Numbered from the stretch's first letter, positions 27,218 to 35,979 are shown. The stretch is 64,000 nucleotides of DNA from Deltaproteobacteria bacterium (GCA_029262515.1 JAJCZH010000038.1:38775-102774); one strand, 5' to 3'. The notes: a model not told the origin generated them from the sequence alone. Translations and numbers: made by a program.

Positions 27218-27253
27218 AAAGGGATATAAGCATTGAACAGCTTCTATCCCTTT
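27218..27253 (+). terminator. Terminator-like hairpin after the amyloid-like operon
   Basis: Arms AAAGGGATATAAGC (27218-27231) and GCTTCTATCCCTTT (27240-27253) pair over 14 bp with one mismatch and an 8-nt loop. The T-rich tail is interrupted (ATGCATTTTATGCCC TTTT). It is 131 bases after the exporter stop. Confidence 0.5.
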
Positions 27254-27709
27254 ATGCATTTTATGCCCTTTTGGATGTCTCTTAGCACAAATTCAAGACA
27301 CTAAACAGTGTGCATTACACGTACTAACAAACACTCTTGGTAGAATCATACAATGTCAGCATTAGGCGCATTGTTAAACGTCGCCTCAATGCGCTGATTG
27401 GTGCTTCTACTTTTGTGACTTAACTATCAGTATTCAAGCTAAAAAACCATTCGATATCAATACAAACCGCCATGTTTTGTTCAAACCTTTAAGCATCAAC
27501 GGTTTGAACTTCTCTAACCATGCCTGTTAAAACATTTGCTACGCACTATCCATTCTGAATTTCAAGACCATATCAGCAAACCACAAGAAGATCACCAACA
27601 ACTGGTACACTCTATTGAGTTTCATTCATTTTGATTGCCCTTGGAGTTAAATTCATACGAACCTAAGGCAAAAAGAATAATTAACCCCAAGAATGATTAC
27701 AATAAAAAG
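27254..27709. other. Gene-free AT-rich interval
   Basis: No gene is seen. A 9-bp inverted repeat, GTTCAAACC (27479-27487) and GGTTTGAAC (27501-27509) with a 13-nt loop, lies downstream of the symporter gene. It could serve as its weak terminator or as a protein-binding dyad. Composition changes here from the GC-richer operon to the AT-rich symporter block. Confidence 0.3.
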
Positions 27710-29173
27710 TTATGCTTTTGAGAACCGCTGCAAAAGGTAGGCAGTCAAAATTGTGAGCAGTGTACCCACAACGCCAATCATCATCGTATGTAAAGCGAAA
27801 CCAAAACCTGTTTGAGTGAACCAAAGTTTTGTTGCGCTCGCCCAAGCAACAAAAACCAGGCCTGTTATTACCGCAAACATGGCTTGGGTGGATTTTAATT
27901 TAGGCATCAATACGGCGGACAAAAATAACCCCAGCATACCACCACCAAATATGGCAGATATTTGCCACCAAACATCAAGCGCAGTTTTGGCATTAACCAT
28001 GATTAAACTGGCGAGTGTCGCAATCACACCAATAACGGCTGTGGCCATACGAATCATTTTTAATTGTGCTTGATCATCCGCATCGAAATTGAAAACACGT
28101 TTGTAAAAATCGATGGTGAAGACCGTTGCCGAGCTATTTAGCGATGAATCCAAGGTACTCATACCGGCAGCCAGCACACCTGCAATAACCAGCCCGACCA
28201 ATCCCACCGGCAGTTCATGTATAATGAAATAAGGGAATATTTGATCAGCCTTGCTCGGTAAATCTGCGGGTGCTATGTTGAGATAATAAACAAAAAGAGC
28301 AGTACCAATCATAAAAAAGAGTGCCGATACAGGGATATACAACAAACCACCCAGCCACAAAGATTTCTTAGCTTCAACTTCTGTTGGCGCGGATAAAAAA
28401 CGTTGCACATAATTTTGATCGACAGAGAAGTTTTTTAAGTTCTCAACAATGCCAAAAATAAAAATGACCCAAAAACCTTGAATTGCAAAGTCAAAATCCA
28501 TTGAACCCAAAGCGAATTTATGTTCATTACTTGCCGCTGATTGAAGTTGTTTCCAACCGCCAGGTATATTATTGAGCAGTATAATAAGGCACAAAACTCC
28601 ACCCAGCAACAGAACCACAGATTGCACCACATCTGTCCAGATAACTGCAGCAAAACCGCCCAGCAGGGTATAAATAATGGTTAAAACACCAAGAAGAATA
28701 ATTAATGTTTCAATATTGATATCGAGCAGCGCTGCCAAAGCCAAGGCGGTGAGGTACAGCACCACAGCAAAACGTCCGACTTGCAGCAAAATATAAGCCG
28801 TGCCCATATATAGTCTTGCCCACAAGGAAAAACGTTGTTCCAAATATTCATATGCCGTTGTTTTAACACGGTTACGGTATAAAGGAATAAACCATTTGGC
28901 AGCTATCCAAATAGCAATAGGCAAAGTGAGCGAGAATACAAACGGTCGCCAATCAGAGGCATAACTTTTTCCCGGATTGGCTAGAAAACTGATGCTGCTC
29001 AAGTAAGTCGCCATCAAAGACAGACCAATCGTCCAGCCGGGAATTATTTTTCCGGCAAGCGTAAAGCCTTGCATATTATCACTTCGTTTAACGAACCAAG
29101 CGCCAAAGGCTGTGGTCATCACAATGTATACAACGATGATAATATTATCAATGAGAGAGATGCTACTGCTCAC
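27710..29173 (-). CDS. Sodium:solute symporter (SSS family)
   Basis: The protein has 487 residues and about 13 TM helices. Typical SSS blocks include the N-terminal MQGFTLAGKIIPGWTIGLSLMATYLSSISFL, VQSVVLLLGG, and the diagnostic AGVLAAGMSTLDSSLNSSATV. It imports a sugar, sialic acid or related organic solute with Na+. The substrate cannot be told. Codon use is strikingly AT-rich at third positions compared with the genes on both sides. No catabolic partner gene is adjacent. This suggests recent acquisition from another lineage. Confidence 0.85.
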   Translation of the reverse strand: MSSSISLIDNIIIVVYIVMTTAFGAWFVKRSDNMQGFTLAGKIIPGWTIGLSLMATYLSSISFLANPGKSYASDWRPFVFSLTLPIAIWIAAKWFIPLYRNRVKTTAYEYLEQRFSLWARLYMGTAYILLQVGRFAVVLYLTALALAALLDINIETLIILLGVLTIIYTLLGGFAAVIWTDVVQSVVLLLGGVLCLIILLNNIPGGWKQLQSAASNEHKFALGSMDFDFAIQGFWVIFIFGIVENLKNFSVDQNYVQRFLSAPTEVEAKKSLWLGGLLYIPVSALFFMIGTALFVYYLNIAPADLPSKADQIFPYFIIHELPVGLVGLVIAGVLAAGMSTLDSSLNSSATVFTIDFYKRVFNFDADDQAQLKMIRMATAVIGVIATLASLIMVNAKTALDVWWQISAIFGGGMLGLFLSAVLMPKLKSTQAMFAVITGLVFVAWASATKLWFTQTGFGFALHTMMIGVVGTLLTILTAYLLQRFSKA

Positions 29174-29726
29174 AAATAGCTCCTGTAGAGGCGCTATTGC
29201 AGCTGATATTAACGCCTGACAACAATTTAGTTTAATCAGTGTAAGAGGTGAAAACCAGTACTTCTGTCCATATAAAGCACTTATGGTGCAGCGTTAGTTG
29301 TGGCAATATAACTTTATCAATCTGAGACTTGAACTTCTTCGGACGTTTATCATGGCGTCTTATACGGATCGGTATATAAACCTATGCGATCAACTCATAA
29401 TTATTCGACAAATTACATGCATGGAGTCCTGAGTAAATTACTGCAGCATGCTGATCGTGTCAAGTAAATCAAACATAGCCATTGGTTTACAGTAGAACTG
29501 TTGTTTGTATCAGTCGGTGGTCTAAGGTTGAGAATTATAGGAAGGAGCCTTGAGTTTGTAATAAACTTAGCATCGGAAAAACAACAAACAGCCAGAAAGG
29601 CCAAAAAAGAACTACTTAACGAGTGGAATTACATTTGAAAACCACAACCATCAAGGACAACTAAGCTGCAAGCTTAAGATAAAGCAAACAACCAAAACCA
29701 TCCTTGACAGTCGTAATTTTTCTAAC
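29174..29726. other. AT-rich interval with a possible gene fragment
   Basis: No complete gene is visible. On the plus strand 29468-29638 is open for 57 codons and its product is protein-like (RSLEFVINLASEKQQTARKA), but there is no ATG. It may be the C-terminal remnant of a lost gene next to the symporter. Promoter signals for the symporter should lie at its lower end, but none is clear. Confidence 0.3.
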
Positions 29727-29772
29727 AGTGGCGTCCCCAGGGGGAGTCGAACCCCCGTCGCCGCCGTGAAAG
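29727..29772 (-). repeat. Left attachment site: 46-bp copy of the tRNA-Glu 3' end
   Basis: These 46 bases are identical to 38194-38239, the 3' part of the tRNA-Glu gene (T-arm, acceptor end and CCA). The copy lacks the 5' half of the tRNA and cannot be functional. It marks the left junction of the element integrated in tRNA-Glu. Confidence 0.9.
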
Positions 29773-29903
29773 TCACAAAAAGACGTTTTTGCTAAGTGGG
29801 TTTTCTACCTGCATTTTTTAGTATTTCGCTGTACTTCCATATAGTTAGACCACTCTATCCATTCAGGTATTTTACATCCTTTTTGGTCCTATAAGACAAT
29901 TTC

Positions 29904-29938
29904 GGTTACGTTTTGGCTACGTTTTGGGCTACGCTTCC
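29904..29938 (+). repeat. Candidate integrase arm-type sites, left end
   Basis: Three tandem, same-orientation copies follow one another: GGTTACGTTTT (29904-29914), GGCTACGTTTTG (29915-29926) and GGCTACGCTTCC (29927-29938). The same unit occurs twice near the right end of the element at 38130-38152. Short direct repeats inside both ends are how arm sites of lambda-type integrases are arranged. Confidence 0.5.
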
Positions 29939-30058
29939 GGTATCCCATGCTCCACCTTTTGACTGTGGGACTTGCGGCTTGAAGGCCGAAACCTCTCAAA
30001 TTAGAAAACCTTTATAAAGAGCAAAACAGTTCGATGTAAATGCCGTGTTAGCAAGTCC

Positions 30059-30412
30059 TTACTCCAGTGAATGGTTGGGCTGCCTTTCTGAACTAAACCC
30101 GGCAATAACCCAACAAAGTACCAATAATCCCGCTGACAGCCCAATAAGGAGAATACCAAAATCCCTCTGTCTCCGTGCTAACGAGAGTGCATACAGTATG
30201 GACTCTCGTGCTTCTTCAGATGAAAGGTCTCTAGAGCTACCATCCTCATATACAGTAAAAACTTTTGGACCTCCAGGTAGGGTTAAGGCGCCTTTACTAT
30301 TTTCAACTTGCACAAATCCAATGTAAGTACACAATGCCCCCAAGAGGATCATAGGTATAGTGATTATTATGATAACAGTGCGGACTCGTTTCATACCTCG
30401 TGATACATTCAT
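30059..30412 (-). CDS. Small hypothetical membrane protein of the element
   Basis: The protein has 117 residues. One TM helix lies at about 10-32 (TVIIIITIPMILLGALCTYIGFV) and a second at about 87-107 (FGILLIGLSAGLLVLCWVIAGF). A ~50-residue loop between them contains GGPKVFTVYEDGSS. No family is recognised. It stands alone at the left end of the element, so it is a cargo gene of unknown role. Confidence 0.55.
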   Translation of the reverse strand: MNVSRGMKRVRTVIIIITIPMILLGALCTYIGFVQVENSKGALTLPGGPKVFTVYEDGSSRDLSSEEARESILYALSLARRQRDFGILLIGLSAGLLVLCWVIAGFSSERQPNHSLE

Positions 30413-30653
30413 ATTTGACCTCCCCTGCCCAATTTATAATTAGCAGGAATTATTTCCCGATAACACCAAACTAGCTGACTAATCGGGAAAAACAAGGTGA
30501 CATTAGTCAGTATGCCATAAGCTCAATATTATCAAACAACAAATGCAATATCAAATTCTGTCGATTACTGATTGAATCTCTTGAAGACAAAAGAATTAAC
30601 CTTTGTAAGGCGTATTTTGTGAGAATGTGGACTTCCCTCAGTTCTGTAGACAG

Positions 30654-31466
30654 TTATCCTTTAGCTAAAGAAGCCATCTCAAAGTCATGCGGGCTCAGTT
30701 GCCCGAGATGACTGTGACGCCGGGTTTTGTTGTAGAAGATCTCGATATAATCAAAGAGGTCTGAGCGAGCGTCATTCCTTGTACGATATATCTTACGACG
30801 GATACGTTCTTTCCTCAAGCTACTAAAAAATGATTCTGCAACGGCATTGTCGTAGCAGTTACCCCGACGGCTCATGCTTGGCACAAGGCCGTGCTCTTTA
30901 CAGAACCTCATCCAGTCGTCACTGCCGTATTGTGAACCTTGGTCTGAGTGTATAATCACCTCTTCTTTGGGTTTGCGTTTCCATACCGCCATCAAGATAG
31001 CATCTATAGCAAGGTCGCTTGTAAGCCTCGGCTTCATCGACCACCCGATTACCATCCTTGAGTGCAGATCAAGCACAACGGCAAGGTAGAGCCATCCTTC
31101 ATGAGTTCTGATGTAGGTAATATCTGTAACCCACGCCTCATTAGGGGCCGTGGCGGCAAATACCTGCTTAAGGCGATTGGGCACCACGCTCGAAGGCTTC
31201 CCAGGTCTGTAATGGCGCCTCTTGTATCTACGCTTGGGACTTATGGACTCTTTGCGCATCAAGCGTGCCACACGATTCTCTCCAGCACACTCACCCATCT
31301 CCATAAGGTCCTTATATACGCGTGGGCTGCCGTAAGTACTACCGCTCTGAAGAAACGACTCCCTAATAAGCCCTAGCAGGCGTTTATTCTTTCTGGCTCG
31401 ATTTGACAGCGGATTCTTGAGCCATGCATAAAAGCCACTCCGGTGCACCTTCAAAACACGACACAT
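30654..31466 (-). CDS. IS3-family transposase OrfB (DDE integrase core)
   Basis: The protein has 270 residues with an HTH_21-like N-terminus (CRVLKVHRSGFYAWLKN) and an rve DDE domain. The catalytic Asp is in WVTDITYI, the second in IIHSDQGSQY, and the Glu in NAVAESFFSSLRKE. The frame continues upstream through VKYAFIRNHRIEFKVSS, consistent with production by -1 frameshifting from orfA. OrfA is disrupted, so this copy probably cannot move by itself. Confidence 0.92.
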   Translation of the reverse strand: MCRVLKVHRSGFYAWLKNPLSNRARKNKRLLGLIRESFLQSGSTYGSPRVYKDLMEMGECAGENRVARLMRKESISPKRRYKRRHYRPGKPSSVVPNRLKQVFAATAPNEAWVTDITYIRTHEGWLYLAVVLDLHSRMVIGWSMKPRLTSDLAIDAILMAVWKRKPKEEVIIHSDQGSQYGSDDWMRFCKEHGLVPSMSRRGNCYDNAVAESFFSSLRKERIRRKIYRTRNDARSDLFDYIEIFYNKTRRHSHLGQLSPHDFEMASLAKG

Positions 31467-31686
31467 CGACGATACCTTGAACTCAATACGATGGTTGCGT
31501 ATAAATGCGTACTTTACACGGACTCCTTGGCAAAGTACGCGGCGGCCTTTTTTAGGATGTCTCGTTCCTCCTCAACGCGCTTTAACTCCGATTTAAGTCT
31601 GGCATTCTCACGGCGTACTGACCTGCCCCCCAATAACTGGTCCATGTTATATGTTAAAATCATGGATCTAACAAAAGGGGTAAGTT

Positions 31687-31965
31687 ATGAGCAAGAAGCG
31701 ATTTAAAGCCGAAGATATCATTGTCAAATTGCGTGAGGCCGAGATCTTTCTCGGTCAAGGTCTACCTGTAGACAAGATGCTCCGTAAGATTGGTGTGTCT
31801 GGTCAGACCTATTATCGTTGGCGCAAGGAGTATGGCGGTATGAGGGTAGACCAGGCAAAGAAGCTCAAAGAAGTTGAAAAGGAGAACGCCAGGCTTAAGA
31901 AGCTGGTGGCCGACTTGTCGTTAGATAATGCCATACTGAAGGAGGCCTCCAAGGGAAACTTCTAA
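31687..31965 (+). CDS. IS3-family OrfA, HTH protein (IS407-like)
   Basis: The protein has 92 residues. An HTH_8/transposase_8 domain (KAEDIIVKLREAEIFLGQG, SGQTYYRWRKEYGG) is followed by a leucine-zipper helix (KKLKEVEKENARLKKLVADL). It ends KEASKGNF. The -1 frame continues GKLLSPVKRRRAVVHISKE into OrfB, so a frameshift near 31950 gives the OrfAB transposase. Confidence 0.9.
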   Translation: MSKKRFKAEDIIVKLREAEIFLGQGLPVDKMLRKIGVSGQTYYRWRKEYGGMRVDQAKKLKEVEKENARLKKLVADLSLDNAILKEASKGNF

Positions 31966-31991
31966 GCCCGGTAAAGCGTCGCCGGGCAGTT

Positions 31992-32792
31992 GTGCATATC
32001 AGTAAGGAGCTTATTATATCTGAGCGTCGAGCGTGCGTAGTGCTTGGTCAACATCGCTCCACTCAGAGACGTATTCCAGTACTACGAGATGGTGAGGCTG
32101 AGCTTAGAGCAAGGGTCATAGAGCTTGCCTGTCAGTATGGCCGGTACGGCTACAGGCTGATAACCGGCCTTTTGAGGAACGAAGGTTTTACAGTCAATCA
32201 TAAACGTGTGGAGCGAATCTGGCGCATAGAGGGCCTCAAGGTACCACAGAAGCAGCCTAAACGAAGACGTCTTTGGTTAAATGATGGCTCATGTATACGG
32301 CTAAGGGCTGAACGCAAGGATCACGTATGGAGCTATGACTTTGTATTTGACCGTACAGCCGACGGCAGAGCCATTAAGATGCTGAATATCATAGATGAGC
32401 ACACCAGAGAGTGCCTGGCAATCAAGGTTGGAAGACAGCTAAGGAGCCAGGATGTGCTGGAATGCCTTGGTGACCTGTTTGTAAGACGCGGTATCCCAGA
32501 CCATATAAGGTCTGACAATGGGGCTGAGTTTACTGCCCACGCAGTACGCAGGTGGCTTAAACGCCTCGGAGTAAGAACTCTCTACATAGAGCCCGGCAGT
32601 CCATGGGAGAACGGGTACATCGAATCCTTTAATGGCAAACTCAGGTATGGACTACTCAGCACAGAGATATTCGATACACTCTTTGAAGCAAGGGTGTTGA
32701 CTGAAAGATGGAGACAGGAGTACAATCAGATTAGGCCGCACAGCTCTCTTGGCTACCGGCCACCTGCACCAGAAACAAAGGAACCCTTATAG
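31992..32792 (+). CDS. IS3-family transposase OrfB (IS407-like)
   Basis: The protein has 266 residues with HTH_21 and rve domains. The catalytic residues are the Asp of WSYDFVFD, the Asp of HIRSDNGAEF and the Glu of NGYIESFNGKLR. The C-terminal SSLGYRPPAPE is typical of the IS407/IS2-like group. It is in the -1 frame relative to OrfA, as usual in the family. It appears complete and possibly active. Confidence 0.92.
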   Translation: MHISKELIISERRACVVLGQHRSTQRRIPVLRDGEAELRARVIELACQYGRYGYRLITGLLRNEGFTVNHKRVERIWRIEGLKVPQKQPKRRRLWLNDGSCIRLRAERKDHVWSYDFVFDRTADGRAIKMLNIIDEHTRECLAIKVGRQLRSQDVLECLGDLFVRRGIPDHIRSDNGAEFTAHAVRRWLKRLGVRTLYIEPGSPWENGYIESFNGKLRYGLLSTEIFDTLFEARVLTERWRQEYNQIRPHSSLGYRPPAPETKEPL

Positions 32793-33028
32793 TATAAAAT
32801 GCTGAATTATTCACTCTATGGGTGGACCGACTTATAGGGGCAGGTCAGCCTCTACTTTAAACTCTTTTGAATATCTTTGGGAAGACATAGACACACCTCC
32901 ATTTGTTTGGAATTGTACCATCAAATGTGTCTACTAAAACGGGGGAAGTCCACTGATAGATTTTATGGCCACCTAGTAGTTCTCCATTATTTTAGTGCTA
33001 CTATACAAAGTTAATTGATAGCACAGGG

Positions 33029-34105
33029 TTATTGCTCATATGTTTCTATTAACTCCTCAACACTAATATGAATGCCATATTCTTTTAGGGTCGCTTGTCT
33101 TTGAGAATAAAGAGACTTGATGTGATCTAGCTTCTCATTGCTCCTTGCAAGGTGAAGCATTTTGTGGCAATTAGGGCATAGCACGACAATGTTGGCTGGT
33201 ACATCTAGGCTATAGGTGAAATTGCCTTGTAGCATCATGGGAACTAAATGGTGCGCCTCGACGAAGTTTTTGCCTGTTGTTTTTGAAATAAAGGTTTTGT
33301 GTTCACTATGAAGTTCGCACGAGTAATTCTTTTCAATAAGAACACTCTTAGCGATTCCAGGATTCTTTTTCCATAAATTGGTACTTCCCTCAATTAATTC
33401 TGATCTAGCTTGGGGAGCTGGTGCTACCTTGGCCGGCTCGGTCAAGCCGATCTCTTTTTGATAGACTATTTCATCTGCATTTTCTCGTTCAGATTCTTTG
33501 TTATGCACGATTTCTAATAGTTCCGTTATGGGCCTGGACTCATATTCTGAAAGTAAACCTTTTAACTCAGCATAAACTCCCATTAGATCTCTCAAGTCAC
33601 TGATCAACTCAAGATCCTCTGGAAGATTAGTGGCAGAATAGAATTTGCCACAGATATGGCCAAGCTCATATCCCCTTGACAGGTTGGTACTTGCATCTAA
33701 AGTAATTATTTGTTCAGGGAACTTATCCAGTGAAGTATGTATCAGATGCCGACAGTATCGAGCAGTCTTTTCAATATTTAGGCGCCCAAGTTTGCCTTTA
33801 AATTTTTTATCATAATCTGTCCATCCTTGATTCAAAGATAAATATACGCCATTCATCTTGGAGTTGAAAAGGTATACAATATAATATCCATGTTTAGCAG
33901 AGGTAGTAATAGCCTTATCGAAGACGCCAAACCATGGTACTGGAGCGCGGTTGCCAGCACCAGTACGTCCATAGACCTTATACTCTGCTGGTATGCAGGC
34001 TAAGTGAGTCAAAGTGGTAGGGGCAAGATGTGTTACGGTACGATCTACATCCTTCGGATTGCTTAGGTAAGAGTTTAGAACATTATCTATTAACTCTTTA
34101 AGCAT
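33029..34105 (-). CDS. DUF3578 (McrB N-terminal-like) plus HNH endonuclease
   Basis: The protein has 358 residues. The N-terminal ~185 residues match the MrcB-type DUF3578 domain (HGYYIVYLFNSKMNGVYLSLNQG at about 72-94, wording shortened in the family to YLSLNQG). The C-terminal ~100 residues are an HNH nuclease: C263, HH at 285-286 in EAHHLVP, N305 and CPNCH at 310-314. There is no McrB GTPase domain. Proteins of this plan are usually restriction-like, probably recognising modified or foreign DNA. It overlaps the NUDIX gene by 8 bp, so the two form an operon within the element. Confidence 0.85.
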   Translation of the reverse strand: MLKELIDNVLNSYLSNPKDVDRTVTHLAPTTLTHLACIPAEYKVYGRTGAGNRAPVPWFGVFDKAITTSAKHGYYIVYLFNSKMNGVYLSLNQGWTDYDKKFKGKLGRLNIEKTARYCRHLIHTSLDKFPEQIITLDASTNLSRGYELGHICGKFYSATNLPEDLELISDLRDLMGVYAELKGLLSEYESRPITELLEIVHNKESERENADEIVYQKEIGLTEPAKVAPAPQARSELIEGSTNLWKKNPGIAKSVLIEKNYSCELHSEHKTFISKTTGKNFVEAHHLVPMMLQGNFTYSLDVPANIVVLCPNCHKMLHLARSNEKLDHIKSLYSQRQATLKEYGIHISVEELIETYEQ

Positions 34106-34487
34106 TGGGGCTCTCCATTAGTTTATTGATAATGGGTTTGTCTGCATCTGAGAAGTCAAAGTTTTCTAATTCCTGTATAGACACCCATTGCAACTTGTCA
34201 TGATCAACTAACCTGAAATCCCCACTTATATATTGAACATTGAATGCCAATAGTTCAATAGCGGTATGCTCATAAACGAACTTGTTAGAACAAATAAATT
34301 CTCGCACATTTACTTTGATACTAAGCTCTTCTAAAAGTTCCCTTTCTAAGCATTGCTCTGGAGTCTCATTAGGTTCTAGCTTGCCACCTGGAAACTCCCA
34401 TTTACCACCAAGGTGTTTATCTTTATTTCTTCTTGCAATAAGGACCTTGGTGTCATCTCTAATTACCGCAGCGGTTACTATATCCAT
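34098..34487 (-). CDS. NUDIX hydrolase (MutT-like)
   Basis: The protein has about 129 residues. The Nudix box GGKLEPNETPEQCLERELLEEL matches GX5EX7REUXEEXGU with all acidic residues present (shown here by its ends only: GGKLEPNE...RELLEELSI). GGKWEFPGGK precedes it, as in 8-oxo-dGTP-cleaving MutT. The ATG at 34487 is chosen over an upstream TTG. It is coupled to the HNH gene. In an element it could clean or deplete nucleotides during defence rather than serve housekeeping. Confidence 0.85.
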   Translation of the reverse strand: MDIVTAAVIRDDTKVLIARRNKDKHLGGKWEFPGGKLEPNETPEQCLERELLEELSIKVNVREFICSNKFVYEHTAIELLAFNVQYISGDFRLVDHDKLQWVSIQELENFDFSDADKPIINKLMESPNA

Positions 34488-34548
34488 ATTTGATTGCAAC
34501 GCTTTTCGTTTAAGATGTCAATCTGTTAGTTAATCGTTTCCCTTGTAT

Positions 34549-35415
34549 TTATAGACTCTCATAGTTTGATATTTGGTTGTTAAGATCGGGAATTTGTAGT
34601 CTATAAATCATCTTTCTGAGAGCATCTTGTTCAGGAATTTCTTCTACCTCGAATCCGACAGCTTGAAGGTATTCTACGCATTCTAAATAATCAAGTTCTT
34701 TAAATCCAAAATCCCAGAAAAACAATATCATTGCTGCTAGCTTAATTCGTTTTTTCTTATCGTAAGGTTTTTTGATTAGTGCCCTGCTAAGTTTATCAAA
34801 AAACACCCAATCTCCATCAATAGTAGCCTTTCGCACTCTGCTATTAGCCCAATCAGTTGCTATCATCGACTTATCAAGAGATACCATTTTGAAAAATGCA
34901 TTATCGTTACCATTCCTTGCATCATCATAAAGCAAATATATTGGTTTACGGTAAAGAATCACCGATGCCATTGAATTAATAATGGTATGCAAAGTAATGA
35001 GAACATCTAGGGGCTGCTTTCCACTCTCTACTTCCTGCTCCCCTATGACACTAAGCATACCAGATATCAAATCGCTCCGAACAACCTTCCCTGCCTTAGC
35101 ATATGAAGCTGCCTCCTCTAACAACTGATCAATTTCTGTAATGCTCTCTTCGCTTAAGTTGCCATTCAATAACTTGTCAATCGGTATTGGGAAGTTTTCT
35201 TGATGTAGCTCATCTAGCTGCTTCGGAATCCGTGGTCTAAAGTAGAATTCCTCCCAACCTGGAATATCTGAAATTTCTAACTCTTCCACGAAGTTAGTCT
35301 GATTATCATTATCAAATACAGAAAGAACTACATCAATAAAGGTGCAGAACAGTTTACCTACCTGCTTGTTTTCTCTTTTCAAAAGAGTTTTTTTCATACA
35401 TTTACCTTGGGACAT
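34549..35415 (-). CDS. Unknown protein of the defence-like cassette
   Basis: The protein has 288 residues and was not recognised. It is acidic and helical, without signal peptide or TM segments. Notable segments are SDIPGWEEFYFRPRIPKQLDEL near residue 48-70 and KRIKLAAMILFFWDFGFKELDYLECVEYLQ near the C-terminus. Codon use is AT-rich, like the HNH and NUDIX genes that follow on the same strand (61-bp gap). It may be a partner or sensor of that pair. An internal ATG six codons in (35397) is an alternative start. Confidence 0.6.
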   Translation of the reverse strand: MSQGKCMKKTLLKRENKQVGKLFCTFIDVVLSVFDNDNQTNFVEELEISDIPGWEEFYFRPRIPKQLDELHQENFPIPIDKLLNGNLSEESITEIDQLLEEAASYAKAGKVVRSDLISGMLSVIGEQEVESGKQPLDVLITLHTIINSMASVILYRKPIYLLYDDARNGNDNAFFKMVSLDKSMIATDWANSRVRKATIDGDWVFFDKLSRALIKKPYDKKKRIKLAAMILFFWDFGFKELDYLECVEYLQAVGFEVEEIPEQDALRKMIYRLQIPDLNNQISNYESL

Positions 35416-35552
35416 ATAAATTTTTTTTGGTGTCCCACCTGATCATAAAGCAATGAATTAGAATATCTCATGTAAATGGTAGTACAGCAAGCGGAATGTA
35501 CCTATGAAACAGAAAAACTTAACGAAGGCTAGAAGATGAAAGGATTTGAAAC

Positions 35553-35846
35553 ATGAATGTAGAAAAGATCTTGGTGGAAGTGAGGTTGTACGAGAGTGGA
35601 AGCTTAAAGGCCTTTGCCAACGTAACGATGCCATCTGAGGTTGGAGAGTTAACTATTAAGGGCTTCATGGTTTTTCAAAAGGATGGCAAGTCTCCATGGG
35701 TCGCTTTCCCAAACAACAAGTACACAAACAAGGATGGAGAAGAGATTAAGAACCAGATCATAGAGACTTCAAAGGCCGTAAAACGGAAACTCGAAGACCT
35801 GATACTTGCTGAGTACAAACGGAAGACTGAAGAGGCACCGTTTTAA
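35553..35846 (+). CDS. SpoVG-like DNA-binding protein
   Basis: The protein has 97 residues. The block VEVRLYESGSLKAFANVTM followed by IKGFMVFQKDG and WVAFPNNKY is the SpoVG fold (beta-sheet plus swapped helix). SpoVG proteins bind DNA or RNA and regulate transcription. Short versions are frequent on mobile elements of proteobacteria, often next to rep or single-strand-binding genes. It lies directly before the Rep origin region on the same strand. Confidence 0.8.
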   Translation: MNVEKILVEVRLYESGSLKAFANVTMPSEVGELTIKGFMVFQKDGKSPWVAFPNNKYTNKDGEEIKNQIIETSKAVKRKLEDLILAEYKRKTEEAPF

Positions 35847-35849
35847 CAG

Positions 35850-35940
35850 CTTCCTGCCGTCCTCAAAGGGTCTGACGGCAGGAAGGGGGCGTACGGCAGT
35901 ACCGTAGCATCTGGCAGGGTAGTTTCCCCTCTACCCTGCC
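35850..35940 (+). other. Candidate rolling-circle origin: three hairpins with 18-bp-spaced GGCAG repeats
   Basis: Three stem-loops follow one another before rep. The first has arms CTTCCTGCCGTC and GACGGCAGGAAG (35850-35885). The second is TACGG/CCGTA (35892-35906). The third is GGCAGGGTAG/CTACCCTGCC (35913-35940). The word GGCAG recurs at 35877, 35895 and 35913, exactly 18 bases apart. No T tracts follow, so terminators are less likely. An origin (Rep binding plus nick hairpin) is inferred from this layout and from the Rep gene next to it. Confidence 0.5.
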
Positions 35941-35979
35941 GGTGCCCCTAAAAAAAGACCCTTCATTGAAAGATCATAT

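Larger units (their letters stand above)
31619..32847 (+). mobile_element. Second IS3-family element (IS407-like), nested
   Basis: The 1229-bp element is bounded by imperfect inverted repeats starting TGACCTGCCCC at 31619 and ending with its complement at 32847. Both orfA and orfB are intact. The flanks (GTAC and GCCT) show no target duplication, which fits the deletion in the surrounding orfA. Confidence 0.85.
31514..32888 (-). pseudogene. Disrupted IS3 OrfA of the outer IS
   Basis: The first 14 codons (MSSQRYSKEFKVEA) are at 32848-32888 behind a GGAGG site. The last ~35 codons (RRENARLKSELKRVEEERD ... AAAYFAKESV) are at 31514-31618. Between them sits the second IS. OrfA proteins of this group are about 90-100 residues, so roughly 45 central codons are missing. 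The insertion was therefore accompanied or followed by a deletion. Confidence 0.8.
30628..32952 (-). mobile_element. IS3-family insertion sequence, interrupted by a second IS
   Basis: The outer ends are inverted repeats. TGGACTTCCC begins at 30628, the complement ends at 32952, and similarity continues inward to TAGACA. It contains an intact orfB (30654-31466) and the two ends of an orfA, whose middle is replaced by the plus-strand IS at 31619-32847. No target duplication is apparent (ATG versus CTG flanks). Confidence 0.8.

Noticed and set aside
27380..27425. GTTAAAC and ACTTAAC words that resemble integron attC core sites
   Set aside because: They are in the wrong order for an attC (R'' must come first) and there is no cassette gene or integron integrase.
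29413..29604. 63-codon minus-strand frame beside the element
   Set aside because: No ribosome-binding site, unlikely composition, and it overlaps the more protein-like plus-strand frame.
29727..29772. tRNA-Glu fragment as a second tRNA gene
   Set aside because: Only the 3' half is present. It is an attachment-site copy, not a tRNA.
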